Of a stretch of 64,000 nt of DNA, positions 22,587 to 34,009 are shown one piece after another; the first letter of the stretch is position 1; the number at the start of each line of letters is the position of its first letter. Origin of the DNA: Proteles cristata cristata (Eukaryota > Chordata > Mammalia > Carnivora > Hyaenidae). Under the pieces are notes generated by a model that worked only from the letters and a program-made list of their open reading frames with translations, made no database searches and had not been told where the DNA came from. Position numbers and translations under genes: made by a program. Where the stretch lies: the NCBI GenBank assembly GCA_017311185.1, contig JAESUZ010001525.1, forward strand, positions 482,464 to 546,463, given 5' to 3'.

Positions 22587-22799
22587 TTTTTTTTTAATGT
22601 TTGTTTATTTTGAGAGAGAGAGCAAGCAAGTAAGCACAAGCAGAGAAAGGGCAGAGGGAGAGGGAGAGAGAGAATCCCAAGCAGGGTCCGCCCTGTCAGC
22701 ACAGAGACAGATACAGGGCTCCCTCTCATGAACGGTAAAATCATGACCTGAGCTGAAACCAAGAGTTGGACACAACCAAATGAGCCACCCAGAAGCCCC
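22587..22799 (-). repeat. CAN-SINE, old type
   Basis: A minus-strand element with GAATCCCAAGCAGGGTCCGC and a decayed head. TSDs TCTAATAC lie at 22579-22586 and 22800-22807. Confidence 0.93.
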
Positions 22800-22860
22800 T
22801 CTAATACCTCCTATCCATAAACCATCCTTCAGTGAAACAAGGTACATAGTGTATATTTTC

Positions 22861-23081
22861 TTTTTTTTTTTTAATATTTTTATTTATTTCTAGGAGAGAG
22901 AGAGAGAGACAGCGTCAACAGGGGAGGGTCAGAGAGAGAGGGAGTCACAGACTGAAACAGGCTCCAGGCTCCGAGCTGGCAGTCAGCACAGAGCCCGACG
23001 CGGCTCGAACCCACGAACCGCGAGATCATGACCTAAGCGAAAGTCGGACGCTTAACCGACTAAGCCACCCAGGTGCCCCAT
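22861..23081 (-). repeat. CAN-SINE, late type
   Basis: Late markers TTATTTCTAGGAGAGAG, GGGAGTCACAGACTGAAAC and ACCTAAGCGAAAGTCGG. Perfect 15-bp TSDs ATAGTGTATATTTTC lie at 22846-22860 and 23082-23096. Confidence 0.97.
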
Positions 23082-23096
23082 ATAGTGTATATTTTC

Positions 23097-24289
23097 ATTC
23101 AGTCCTTTCCCACCCCCAGCCCCACTTGAAAACAAAGAAATTTCAAACATAATACTTTGGAAGGTTACTATGTTCAGGTCTCAATATAATGGAATTAAAA
23201 CTTAGATTTCTTTCTCATGTTTATCCAAGTATAGTTATATTTTTTCTTACTATTTCTTTTTTTACATTTTTTTCTTCTAATAATAAGAAGAAAATCATTC
23301 ATTCATTCATTCATTCATTCATTCAAAACATTACCCAGTGTTTATTGTGATATAGCCACTTTTTAGGCACCTGGGATATATCAGTGAACAAGAGGCATAG
23401 AAAAGTTATTACTCTACTGGGGGTCTTTTCTTTTCAGAGACTCATGCCTCATAGACTTTCCAGATTAGTAAATAGGATATGTGACCTCTGGCCTCACCCT
23501 AGATCATATCATGTATTTGCATAGGAGGTGTTATATTATGTTATGATGGGAAGCAGGCACTAAGATTTTCTCTGGAAGGTCATCCAACTCCTGGGGAGGA
23601 AGCGTAGCATCTTAAAGTTTACACACACTCCGTGTTTTATAAGTACTTCATCCCAGGAATGTAACTATATATACATGATCTAACAATTTCAGAAAATAAT
23701 TAAAGATATGTCATAAGATACTGCGCTCTTGGTATAGTTACTGGTTTACATAGAATACTCACCATCAGTTTTCCAGCTGCTAGTGAGGTGAGTCATGTTC
23801 AAATTGGCTCACAGGCCAAGGAAATCCAGAGATGGATCCACCTTCCAGTATGATGGACCCAGAACCCTCAATTAAGGTCTTGACAAACCTGTGACTCTCC
23901 ATTTTTTGGCTCCATTTTCCCCCAGTTTAAGTTTACCTTCAGGCACACTCTTTGCACACAGTGGCAAATGGCTTCTGGCAGCTTACAGTTTATGTTCCAC
24001 CACGTTTAGGCTAACAGCAACTCCGGAAGAGAGTTAGCTCCTTTTTCCTAGTTGTCCAGCAGAAGTCTTGAGATTGCATTTATCATCCCATCTTGGATGA
24101 TATGTTTCGTCTTCACCCCGTTAATATGACTGACTTGCCAGGTTTGGATCAGAGGTCAGTTATTAAAGGATTAATTGCCCTCATGTGAACCACAGTTGAG
24201 ATAGTCCCTATGAAACAAGTAACTCTTAACCCAAGAAAGAGGAAATGAACATTGAGCAGGAAATGCAGAAGCTACTACTACCATATATT
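23097..24289. other. Mostly unique sequence
   Basis: It holds an ATTC tetranucleotide run (23295-23325) followed by 'gggatatatcagtgaacaag', a piece of the ancient repeat described at 36060. The rest shows no named feature. Confidence 0.4.
23295..23325. repeat. (ATTC)n microsatellite
   Basis: Seven to eight perfect tetranucleotide units. Confidence 0.96.
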
Positions 24290-24480
24290 ACCTAATTTAA
24301 TCGTTGAAACCATGCTCTGAGCTTGAAATTATTTTCTCTACTTAGATATAAAAAAAACAAAACCTAAAAGTCAAAGGTGCTAAGTAACTTTCACAAAACC
24401 ATAACTCCAAAAGATATTGAATAGGAGATTGAAGTTCTGTCTGACTTCAAAGCCCATGCTGTAAACGTTACATGATGCGG
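24290..24480 (-). repeat. MIR fragment
   Basis: 'aaggtgctaagtaactttca' and 'gacttcaaagcccatgctgt' are the antisense MIR core and 5' part. Confidence 0.6.
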
Positions 24481-24489
24481 CTTTTTTAG

Positions 24490-25645
24490 CAGAGAATTAG
24501 GTTCATGACAAAATTGAGAAGAATATACAGATATTTTATATAAACTCCCTGCCTCCACATGTGCACAGCCTACCCCACTATCAGCATCTTCCAGCAGGGT
24601 CATGCTTTTTTCATAGTTGATTAACCTGCACTGACACGTTATTATCATCACATTACCCAGTATTATTACGCAAAGCCCATAGTTTACATTAGGATTCATT
24701 TTTTTTTTTAATGTTTTATTTATTTCTAGGAGAGAGGAAGACAGCGTGAACAGGGGAGGGTCAGAGAGAGAGGGAGTCACAGACTGAAACAGGCTCCAGG
24801 CTCCGAGCTGGCAGTCAGCACAGAGCCCGACGCGGGGCTCGAACCCACGAACTGCGAGATCATGACCTAAGCGAAAGTCGGACGCTTAACCGACTAAGCC
24901 ACCCAGGCGCCCCCATTAGGATTCATTTTTGATGCTGTACATTTTATGAGGTTTGACAAGCATATAAGGACATATATCCACTGTGAGAGCATCATAGAGA
25001 GCACTTTGACCCTTCTAAAGAATTTTCTCTGCTCCATCTATTCAACACTCTCTCCTCTCACGCTTGGCAACTACCGATATTTCCACTGTCTCCATAGTTT
25101 TGTCTTGTCCAAATGTCATATACTTGGAATCATACAGTGTGTTGCCTTTTCAGATTACACTTACTAATGTGCATTAAAGTTTTCTACATGTCCTTTTATG
25201 GCTTAATGGCCCATTTCTTTTTACACCAAATGCTCCACTGTCTCTATGTACCACAATTTACTTATCCAGTCACCTCCTGAGGAACATCTTGGTTGCTTTC
25301 ACGTTGTGGCAATTATGGATAAAGCTGCTGTAAACCTTCCTGTGCAGGTGTTTGGGTGGACACAGGCTTTCGTCTCCTTTGGGTAACTACCAAGGAGAAT
25401 GGTTGCTTGATGGTTTGGTAAGTGTATGTTTAGTTTTGTAAAAAACCACCAAATTGTCTCCCAAAGTGGCAGTACAGTACTGCATTCCGGCCAGCCCTGA
25501 ATGGGAATTGCCGTTGCTCCATATCTTTGACAGCATTTAGTGCCGGTAGCGTTTTGGATTTCCACCCTTCTAACAGAGATGTCGTGGTATCCTGTTGTTA
25601 CACTTTTAACACCGTCAGAAAGGTTCACGTCAGAGCACCTTCCTC
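24490..25645 (-). mobile_element. Old LINE-1 3' end (3' UTR and ORF2 tail), minus strand
   Basis: 'ccatagtttacattaggatt', 'tggaatcatacagtgtgttg', 'acatcttggttgctttcacg' and 'ataaagctgctgtaaacctt' run in the reverse order of an L1MB-type 3' region. On the minus strand a decayed ORF2 tail reads LPLWETIWWFFTKLNIHLP, parallel to the intact LINE-1 sequence at 57.3 kb. The SINE at 24704-24913 splits it. The forward frame at 25527-25880 is antisense and spurious. Confidence 0.88.
24704..24913 (-). repeat. CAN-SINE, late type, inside LINE-1
   Basis: Perfect 17-bp TSDs CATTAGGATTCATTTTT lie at 24687-24703 and 24914-24930. All late markers are present and the body is near consensus, so it is young. 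Confidence 0.97.
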
Positions 25646-25958
25646 TATTCTTTGTTCTTTTCATTTTATCCTCCATTATGACATTTTCAGATTCTCTTTA
25701 AAATTTTGGTTTCACAAAAACTTCAATAGAATTGGTTGTTTAGCCCTGCAGATACTTATGCATGCGTCACACACCCTGGCCTCAGCTGTGTGTCCGAATG
25801 CCAAAGTCAGCAGAATCTCTGCACAGTTCAGTCACTCTGTATCTATAACACAGACTGATTGGGTAAGGGTAAAATACTGAATATATTTTGTGAATTAATC
25901 TTATCTGCCAGTTTGTGGAAAAAGGTTTAATTGATTAAAAACTATATTTTAACACCCC
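25646..25958. other. Unique sequence, no feature seen
   Basis: AT-rich, with no supported repeat or gene. Confidence 0.4.
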
Positions 25959-25969
25959 GTTTTGTATAT

Positions 25970-26185
25970 ATTTTTTTTTTAATATTTTTTATTTATTTCT
26001 AGGAGAGAGAGAGACAGCGTGAGCAGGAGGGTCAGAGAGAGAGGGAGTCACAGACTGAAACAAGCTCCAGGCTCTGAGCTGGCAGTCAGCACAGAGCCCG
26101 ACGTGGAGCTCGAACCCACGAACCACGAGATCATGACCCAAGCGAAAGTCGGACGCTTAACCGACTAAGCCACCCAGGCGCCCCT
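25970..26185 (-). repeat. CAN-SINE, late type
   Basis: TSDs GTTTTGTATAT lie at 25959-25969 and 26186-26196. The markers TTATTTCTAGGAGAGAG and GGGAGTCACAGACTGAAAC are present. Confidence 0.97.
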
Positions 26186-26424
26186 GTTTTGTATATTCTT
26201 AAAAATTTCCCTTACGTCAAGAAAGACTGCTTTGTTTCACACATCAATTTTTACCATTATTAACTCCTTCTCAAAAGTGTATCTCCATCATGTATTAACA
26301 TAAGATATTTTTAAATGCTGCTATATTAGTTTAGTGATTGTTTTTATCAGAATTCTATTCAACTATTAAGTTTTGATATTTTCAATTGCATGTGACAGAA
26401 ACACGAATGAAATTGACTTGAGAT

Positions 26425-26446
26425 GGGAGGGTAAGAGGGAGGAGGG
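26425..26446 (+). other. G-quadruplex motif in purine tract
   Basis: Four GGG runs are separated by loops of 1, 5 and 4 bases, inside an almost pure purine tract that extends to about 26480. It is not part of any recognised repeat. Confidence 0.8.
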
Positions 26447-26540
26447 AAGAGAGTGGGGAGGGGAAAGGAGGGAAAAGTTTATGTAATTGAAAAGTTCAAA
26501 ACTTTTACAAAGGCTAGATCAAGAGATAGAATCGATGCCA

Positions 26541-26729
26541 TCTTTTTTTTTTTTTTTTTTTTTTTTGAGAGAGATAGAGAGAGAACAACCAGGGGAGAGG
26601 GACAGAGAAGAGAATCCCACCCATGCTCAGGGTGGAGCTTGATGTGGGGCTGGATCCCTAACCCTGGGATCATAACTGGAGCCAAAATCAAGAGTTGGAC
26701 ACTAAACTGACTTAGCCACCCAGGCACCA
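26541..26729 (-). repeat. CAN-SINE, old type, adjoining copy B
   Basis: A poly-T run, GAGAGAGATAGAGAGAG, GAATCCCACCCATGCTCAGG and the head CCACCCAGGCACC. The flanks ATGCCATC (left) and GTGCCGTC (right) agree at 6 of 8 positions, a possible decayed TSD. Its head runs straight into the unidentified sequence. Confidence 0.9.
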
Positions 26730-27610
26730 TCAGTGCCGTCTCTTAATTTCAGTTTTGCTTTCTTTTATAATGGCTTGTTGTCAGGTTGTCCCCCCCTTTG
26801 GGATGATAAAATGTATAGCATCGTCTCCAGCTTTGCATTCTACCAGCAAAGTAACCCCAGTGGAAGTGAGCTTCCCTTAAATCTCCATAAGAGGTCCTGG
26901 GATGACATTGGCCTGCCCTGAACACATGCCCTCCCCACAGCTAGTCATGGAGCCTGGGTAGCTACAGTGCTCAGGTAGGCTACACCTGGATCATTTCCTC
27001 TTCTAGGAGTAGGGGATAGAGTCAGCGTAAACTGAACCACATGGACCCAGAGTGGAGAAGCGGTAGTCTTCAAAACTATAATGTGGGATGGGGTGCCTGG
27101 GTGGCTTAGTTGGTTAAGCGTCCGACTTTCGCTTAGGTCATGATCTCGCGGTTCGTGGGTTCGAGCCCCGCGTCGGGCTCTGTGCTGACTGCCAGCTCAG
27201 AGCCTGGAGCCTGTTTCAGTCTGTGACTCCCTCTCTCTCTGACCCTCCCCTGCTCACGCTGTCTCTCTCTCTCTCCTAGAAATAAATTTTAAAAAAACAT
27301 TAATAAAAAAAAAAACTATAATGTGGGCATTCTTAGTTGAAGAAAAGTGAATGGACGTTGGATTAGCACAATATATAGGATGGCTGTACATATCCTTACC
27401 TTTTTCTCTCAGCCTTTGTAGCAAAGAAAAAATATAATAGTGTTTTGATATGATATTGTTAGGAAGGTTAGATATCTTACCATTTCCTGATATGATCCCA
27501 GATCAGATGCTTATAATATCTTTATTTGTCCATTACCCTAAAACCTAGGAAGAAACTTAAAGCAAGAATCTTATATTCAAAATTCAACTTCAAATACCAT
27601 TGTAAAGTAA
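26722..27610 (+). repeat. Unidentified two-copy sequence, copy B
   Basis: It matches 6469-7119 base for base in order, interrupted by a late SINE at 27088-27311. Without that SINE and its duplicated target it is about 649 bp against 651 bp in copy A. Shared text includes GGATGATAAAATGTATAGCA and CCACATGGACCCAGAGTGGA. No coding potential seen. Confidence 0.9.
27088..27311 (+). repeat. CAN-SINE, late type, inside copy B
   Basis: Perfect 16-bp TSDs AAAACTATAATGTGGG lie at 27072-27087 and 27312-27327. Copy A has the corresponding uninterrupted site near 6820, which serves as a natural empty-site control. Confidence 0.98.
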
Positions 27611-29053
27611 CTCAAAGGAAATATTCATGCTTTTGTGATGTATGACAAATGCCCTTAAATAATAAATGCATAGCAATTTACTACATATAATCGATCATCA
27701 ATTCTGAGTCTTGAAAAGGGGTCAGTTTGGTGACATTTCTCATTGAGATTAATACGACATTTTCCTGATGTAAGACCAACTAAACTTCCCCAAAATCATG
27801 TTCTACAACATGGACAGGAGGTCACAGGCTTTGAGACATTAAAACGGATTTATTTATGTGTAACGTGGAGAAGGCCAGAAATGACAATTGGCAGGAAGAT
27901 TTTTATATCCCATTCACCTAAGAAGAATGTAGCCTGTGATAGATTTTCCTCCTTTTCACCGAGAGGCAAAAGACTTTGAAGCTACTTTCAGGCCACAGAC
28001 TACCTGGGGAGCTCAGCTCTGGCCCCAAACTCTGTTGTATGACATGGACACATGGACAGTGGGGGTGACTCGAGATCACAGAACACAGATATTAATAAAT
28101 AATAAAAGATAAAGTTAGATCAAGGCCGCTCACAGAGCTGGAGTTGAACTGATTTAACCAGCAGAGAAGGAATGTATTTTTAGTTTCAGAGCTAATTCAT
28201 ATATTTTTTAACAACAGCTGTAGAGTAGAGACATGATTGTGAATCAAAGTGTCTTCTGATACAAAGAACAGCATGAATAACCCCACTGACCAGGGTTATA
28301 CAGAGAAGAATTAAACTGTCATGATAGAAGATAAATAAAGAAGATCTGTACCAATCTCCGTGTGCTGCAAAAAAGAGGCACTTTCTCTTTTCTCCCAACT
28401 CCCAAGAATTAATACCTAAACTTAGTTTGTTTCTAAGTTGAAGCTCAGACAAGAAATGCATCTTTCATGGTCATGGTCTTTAGAACATCATCATAACAAT
28501 GTCTCTTTAGGTGTGAAGAAAATAAAAGGCAGTTATGCAGTTATTTTCAAAAATTTTAATACAACGAAACTACTTTTCTGATAAAATATAACCACAAACC
28601 CTGCATATGGATGAGATAAAACAGTAAGTACTTTGAGTGAAGCTATCACTGGATTTAGAGCCAGAATATTTGGATTTGAATCTACATTGTGGCTCTTGAT
28701 AGCTGAGTAAATTGGGGTAATCCCCCTATATTTCACAGCATCCATTTCTTCTGTAGTATGTGGTAATCTTAGTGTACTTACCTACTGAAAAGTAAGTACA
28801 TTGAAAAGCAAGTGAGGTAATGCATCAGACAGCATCTAATAAATGTCTACTACAGAATTATAGGAAGTTATTAAATCTTAAGAGTATTTATGCAAAATTA
28901 ATTAAAATATCGGATGGCCCCATTTAATTCTCCAAAGCTGATTTTGATCACGGAAGAAATGTCTCAAATGCCTAGATGGAAGTAAGTGATAAAAGAGACT
29001 GGCCAACTAAGTAAAAGAAGATACTAAAGCCTTTTGTGATAAGGTTTGAAAAG
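27611..29053. other. Mostly unique sequence
   Basis: A MIR fragment in the sense direction spans about 28640-28870 ('atttggatttgaatctacat', 'gataatgcatc'-like text, 'catctaataaatg'). The rest holds no recognised repeat or gene. Confidence 0.4.
28640..28870 (+). repeat. MIR fragment
   Basis: 'gccagaatatttggatttga', 'gctgagtaaattggggtaat' and 'gacagcatctaataaatg' follow the MIR order from start to end. Confidence 0.65.
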
Positions 29054-29063
29054 ACATCAGTTT

Positions 29064-29187
29064 GGGGGCACCTGGGTGGCTAAGTCACTTAAGCATCTGA
29101 CTCTTGATCTTGGCTCAGATAATTTTAAGGTTCATGGGTTCAGGCTCCACATAGGGTTCTGCATTTAAAGCGCAGAGCCTGCTTGGG

Positions 29188-29247
<60 letters not shown>

Positions 29248-29323
29248 TCTCTCCCTCTGTCCTTCCCCCACTCATCCTACCACTCTCTCCTTCTCAAAAT
29301 AAATACATAAACTTAAAAAAAAA
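29064..29323 (+). repeat. CAN-SINE, old type, with expanded CT tract
   Basis: The head GGGGGCACCTGGGTGGCTAA is followed by the old-type zone GCCTGCTTGGGATTCTCTCT. TSDs ACATCAGTTT lie at 29054-29063 and 29324-29333. Its CT zone has expanded into a pure run of about 55 bp at 29190-29243. Confidence 0.95.
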
Positions 29324-29446
29324 ACATCAGTTTTAATCATTAAGGAGGATGTTTGGGCCATCTGACAACAAATAGATATTTGAAACATACTTCTAAGTGG
29401 CTGGGATTTTAGATTTTCACTCAGATGTTTAGAGTGTTATAGAAAA

Positions 29447-29482
29447 AAGTGTGTGTGTGTGTGTGTGCAGAGAGAGAGAAAG
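29447..29482. repeat. Short GT/GA microsatellite
   Basis: (GT)n of about nine units, then a short GA run. Confidence 0.9.
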
Positions 29483-29999
29483 ATTATAAAGTGTTGACAT
29501 TGTAAGGAAAATTAAAAAAAACATGTTTGAAAATCCTACATATTCTCATTAATGGGCCCACAAAGATTACCCAAGACTTTTTCAGTTACAAGTGACAAAA
29601 GCCCAATTAATACTTCTTTATGCGAAAGAGGGATGAGGTGAGTGACCTAATGGATGTTCTAACAGGGAAATCAGGTGGTAATTCTGGCTGCAGGCAATGT
29701 AGGATTATGGAAGTTCAAGTGACACTGTCAGCCTCTCCTTCACTCCCTGTCTTCTCCCTCTTAGGTTGTTCCTTTCTTTTTCTTCTTCAAATTTTTAATT
29801 GAATTTCAGTTAGTTATCATAAGGTGTAATAATAGTAGTTTCAGGTAAGAATTTGGTGATTCATCACTTATAACACCCAGTGCTCCTCAAGTGCCCTCCT
29901 TAGTCCCCATCACCTATTTAACCCATCCTTTACCCACATCCCCTCTGGTAACCTTCAGTTTGTTCTCTTTGGTTGAGTCTTTTTCCTGGTTTGTCTTTT

Positions 30000-30161
30000 T
30001 CTGCCCCCTCCCATGTCCATCTGTTTTGTTTCTTAAATTCCACATATGACTGGAATCTTATGGTATTTATCTTTCTCTGACCTATTTCGCTCAGCATCTA
30101 GCTCCATCCATATCATTGTGAATGGCAAGATTTCATTATTTTTGAGGACTGAGTAATATTC

Positions 30162-30229
<68 letters not shown>

Positions 30230-31228
30230 CAAAGAGACAGACAATCAATCTTCTGTTTCCATTTATCAGTCACTGAACATTGAGACTCTTTCCATATTCC
30301 ATAATTTGGCTATTGTTGATGATACTTCTATAAACATTGATGTGCATGTTTCCCTTTGAATCACTATTTTTGTATCTTTTGAATAAATACCTAATACTGC
30401 CATTGCTGGATTGTAGGCTAGTTCTATTTTTAACTTTTCAAGGAAACTCCACACTGTTTGCCAGAATGGCTGTGCCAGTTTGCATCCCCAGCAACAATGT
30501 AAGAGGGTTTCCCTTTTTCCACATTCTCATGAACAACTGTTGTTTCCTGTGTTGTTAATTTTAGCCATTCTGACAGATGTGAAATGAAATCTCATCATAG
30601 TTTTGACTTATATTTCCCTAATGATAAGTGCTTTTGAGCCTCTTTTCATGGGTCTCTTAGCCATCTGGATGTCTTCTTTGGAAACATGTCTATTCATGTC
30701 TTCTGCCCATTTTTTAACTGTATTATTTATTTTTGAGTGGTTGAGTTTGATATATTTTAGCTACTTTATATATTTTAGATACTAACCCTTTATCAGATAT
30801 GTCATTTGCATACTTCTCCTGTTCTGTAGGTTGCCTTTTAGTTTTATTGAGTGTTTCCTTTGTTATGCAGAACTTTTTATTTTGATGAAGTCCTAATAGT
30901 TTATTTTTTCTTTTGTTTGCCTTGCCTCAGGAGACATATCTAGTAAGAATTTGTTATGGCTATTGTCAGAGACGTTACTGCCTGTGTTCTCCTCTAGGAT
31001 TTTGATGGTTTCCGCCTCACATTTAGGTCTTTAAGCCTTTTTGAATTTATTTTTGTGTATGGCGTAACAAAATGGTCTAGTTTCATTCTTTTGCATGTTG
31101 CTGTCCAGTTTTCTGAACACCGTTTCATAAAGAAACTGTCTTTTTCCCATTGTATCTTCTTTCCTACTTTGTTGAGGATCATTTGACTATATACTTCTCA
31201 ATTTATTTCTGGTTATTCTATTCTTTGG
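30000..31228 (-). pseudogene. LINE-1 ORF2 C-terminal part
   Basis: Includes the region equivalent to the post-reverse-transcriptase domain and the cysteine-rich tail (GIYSKDTKIVIQRETCTSMF on the minus strand). Stops and frameshifts occur, and a GT/GA microsatellite interrupts it at 30164-30231. Start and end are approximate. Confidence 0.8.
30164..30231. repeat. (GT)n(GA)n compound microsatellite
   Basis: About 22 GT units run into GA units, sitting inside the LINE-1 at the ORF2 position where the plus-strand element at 9626 also carries a microsatellite. Confidence 0.96.
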
Positions 31229-31350
31229 ATCTCTCCTCACCATTGAAGAGCCATTGGAATCTACTCTTGATGTATTTTCTTAGATGTCCTAATCCCCAAG
31301 TCCCTCTTCTACTGAGTGATTGCATCAGTTACTTTAAAAGGAACACTGAG

Positions 31351-31560
31351 GGGCGCCTGGGTGGCTTAGTCGGTTAAGCGTCCGACTTTCGCTTAGGTCA
31401 TGATCTCGCAGTTCGTGGGTTCGAGCCCCGCGTCGGGCTCTGTGCTGACTGCCAGCTCAGAGCCTGGAGCCTATTTTGGAGTCTGTCTCCCTCTCTCTCT
31501 GACCCTCCCCTGCTCATGCTGTCTCTCTCTCTCCTAGAAATAAAAAAATAAATAAATAAA
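31351..31560 (+). repeat. CAN-SINE, late type
   Basis: Perfect 16-bp TSDs TAAAAGGAACACTGAG lie at 31335-31350 and 31561-31576. It inserted at the upstream TSD of the older SINE that follows. Confidence 0.96.
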
Positions 31561-31576
31561 TAAAAGGAACACTGAG

Positions 31577-31793
31577 GGGCAGCTGCGCAGCTTTTTTGGT
31601 TAAGCCTCTGACTCTTGATTTCAGCTCGGGTCATGATCTCATGGTTCGTGAGACTGAGTGCCATGTTGGGCTCTGTACTATTAGTGCAGAGCCTGCTTGG
31701 GTTTTCTCTCTCTTTCTCTCTCTTTCTCTCTCTCTCTGTCTGTCTCTCTCAAAATAAATAAATAAATAAACATTAAAAAAAAGAAAAGAAAAG
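31577..31793 (+). repeat. CAN-SINE, old type, adjacent to late SINE
   Basis: Decayed head (GGGCAGCTGCGCAGC), old-type GCCTGCTTGGGTTTTCTCTC zone and AAAAG-repeat tail. AAAAGGAACACT (31562-31573) and AAAAGAAACACT (31794-31805) are its TSDs. Confidence 0.93.
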
Positions 31794-31805
31794 AAAAGAA
31801 ACACT

Positions 31806-32654
31806 TGTTGATCCTGCTTAGAGAACTTTATCTCTTTTGCTAACTGTTCTGGATTGGGTGTTATAATTCACCAGTCTGGGTTAGAACCCCATCCCTGTGT
31901 CTGAAAAGTAGAACCCTGGATTGATAGCCTTATCAGCAGCACATAGAATGGATAAGGGGTGATATCTGAAAGGAAGGTACACAAAGGTCATTCAAAAATA
32001 TAAGAAGAGCACTTAATGTTCACCATAGTCTTTAACAGATGTACTTTTATAACCATAGATATTTGGAAAGAGAAAACAATGTCTCTTCATTGAGGGTATA
32101 ATAAATTTGCATTCCTTAGGTTGGCCACTTGAACTGTAATATTACAGTTTGAGTGTCAGAGTATACTTGACAGAAGCCCATGAATGATGAGATGTGGGCT
32201 TCTGCTGGGACTTTATAAGGAGGTCAAAGCTGAAAACAAACTTATGGTTTTGAGGTTGGGGAAATCAAACAGTCCCTTTGACCCAGAAAGGGATCCATGC
32301 AGAGAATTGAAGTATTCCTTCCTTTTGCATTGTGTAGCGGAGCTCTGACCCTGTCCTGAATAGCAGGACTTTGCACACCAGGAATGCAGTGGCAATCCCC
32401 ATAATATACAGAGCCTATGGGGAGAGATGAGCACAGTCTGAAGTAGCCTTTAAAAGAGATTAAAAACAAACAAACACATGTGTTCACATCCCCTTGGATA
32501 TCCCCTTGGAAAAGTCAAATGCATTGGAAAGTATGAAGAAATACTCTTAAGATTTATTGGTAACAAGAAACAAAAAGTGACTCCAGATTTCTTAATCAAA
32601 AAAGCCAACTTATTAGATGGCTACAGTGCAGCCATGCAAATGAAGGCAAAGAAT
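31806..32654. other. Unique sequence inside the 5.7-kb block
   Basis: No repeat family or gene recognised. Confidence 0.4.
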
Positions 32655-32860
32655 AATTCTGGAGAGGGAGGGAGGCAAACCATGAGAGACTCATGAATAC
32701 TGAGAAAAAAAACTGAAGGCTGATGTGGTAGGGGAGAGAGAAAGGGCATTTATGGGCATGGGGGAGGGCACTTGTTGGGATGAGCACTGGGTGTTATATG
32801 GAATCCAACTTGACAATAAACTATGAAGGAAAAAAAAATAAAATAACAACAGCAAAAAAA
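32655..32860 (+). mobile_element. LINE-1 3' UTR end, plus strand
   Basis: GGCAAACCATGAGAGACTCA, GGGATGAGCACTGGGTGTTA and CAACTTGACAATAAACTATG followed by an A-rich tail. A 5'-truncated feline-type insertion of about 200 bp. Confidence 0.92.
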
Positions 32861-33658
32861 GAAAAATTTAAAACCCAGTAGCCCCATGGATCTAGGTAAC
32901 AGGAAGGGCTAAACCATTTCATCAGGAGGCTCCTGCTGGGATGACCATATATGTATATATGCCAAGGTCATGTATGCCAAACAATGGTAAAGCCTAATAC
33001 TGGAGAGTGCTTGCACAACAGATCAGAATTTGAATTCCCTGTCCTCGCACTGTTTGATTGATTTGTAAGACTGGAATAATAATAGCATCTAGTTTATGAA
33101 GTTGTTGGGGCGACGCCATAGGGCTTTCTGAAGTCAGTGCATTCTCACAAATATTAAGTAGTATCATTATATGTAAAATGTAAAGTCCTAGAAGGTAAAG
33201 TCCAGGTGGTCAAACATAACATCTTGGATAACAAGGCTATCAAGGCCACACTGAAAGATAAGGAAAATTTTATCCCAAAAGAGTAATAGAGTACATTAGA
33301 GCAAAAGGGATAATGGAAGCTGGAAGGTAAAGCCCAGCAGTGTTCATTGGAGTAACTAACCCGGAGAATTTACAATTCTTTTGGAGTTCTTCATTTATTT
33401 TATCAGATGTACACAGCATAGGGGCAGCAACTGGCCTTCATGAAAGCAATACTGAAAGTTTGGGGACATGATAACAAGGGTATATTGTTATGGAAAGGGT
33501 CATCCTGGTCCTCATATCTACAAAAAGAACCAATTTGAATCTATAATTATCTATTATTTATCTATAATAAAAAAGCCATCCTGTGACTAGTTTTTGTGTG
33601 GCCTATAATCTAAAAATGTTTTCTACATTTTTAAAGAGTTGCTCAAAAAAAAAAAAAA
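32861..33658. other. Unique sequence inside the 5.7-kb block
   Basis: No repeat family or gene recognised. Confidence 0.4.
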
Positions 33659-33659
33659 A

Positions 33660-33886
33660 TAGGTGCCTGGGTGGCTCAGTTGATTGAATGTCCAACCATT
33701 GATTTCAGTTCAGGTCATGATCTCACAGTTCTTGAGACTGAGCCACATGTTGGGGTCTGTGCTGAGAGCACAGAGCTTGTTTGGGATTCTCTCTCCCTCT
33801 CTCTCTGCAACCTCCCCCTTCCTCCTGCTCATGTACTTTCTCTCTCAAAAAAAAAAAATACTTAAAAAAATTAAAAGAAAAAAAGA
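33660..33886 (+). repeat. CAN-SINE, old type
   Basis: Head AGGTGCCTGGGTGGCTCAGT, old-type GCTTGTTTGGGATTCTCTCT zone and a long A-rich tail. No clear TSD, because both flanks are poly-A. Confidence 0.92.
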
Positions 33887-34009
33887 ACGGAAGAAAAATC
33901 ATATGTGGCACAAAAGCTTAAAATGTTTAGCCATTTACGAAGTAAGTTTGCCAACTCCTATACTACAGCATGTTTCTAGCTCATGAGTCTGAATTCAGAC
34001 AATTACAGT

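Larger units (their letters stand above)
29776..31228 (-). mobile_element. Full-length LINE-1, 3' half (split element), minus strand
   Basis: It runs from the carnivoran LINE-1 3' UTR ('gtgattcatcacttataaca', 'cccagtgctcctcaagtgcc') into the ORF2 tail, whose minus-strand translation reads MWSFLEKLKIELAYNPAMAV. It stops at 31228 in the ORF2 region that reads 'ttctattctttgg' on the plus strand. The continuation starts at 36971, where the next LINE-1 bases resume within about 2 bp. A possible outer TSD pairs TGTTCCTTT (29767-29775) with TGTTCCTCT (42669-42677). Confidence 0.9.

Noticed and set aside
24391..24780. A 129-codon minus-strand frame
   Set aside because: It spans part of a MIR, the LINE-1 3' UTR and a SINE; no domain.
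25527..25880. A 117-codon plus-strand frame
   Set aside because: Antisense to a decayed LINE-1 ORF2 tail.
29190..29243. Array-like periodic sequence that might suggest CRISPR or satellite DNA
   Set aside because: A pure CT run inside a SINE; no spacer structure here or elsewhere.
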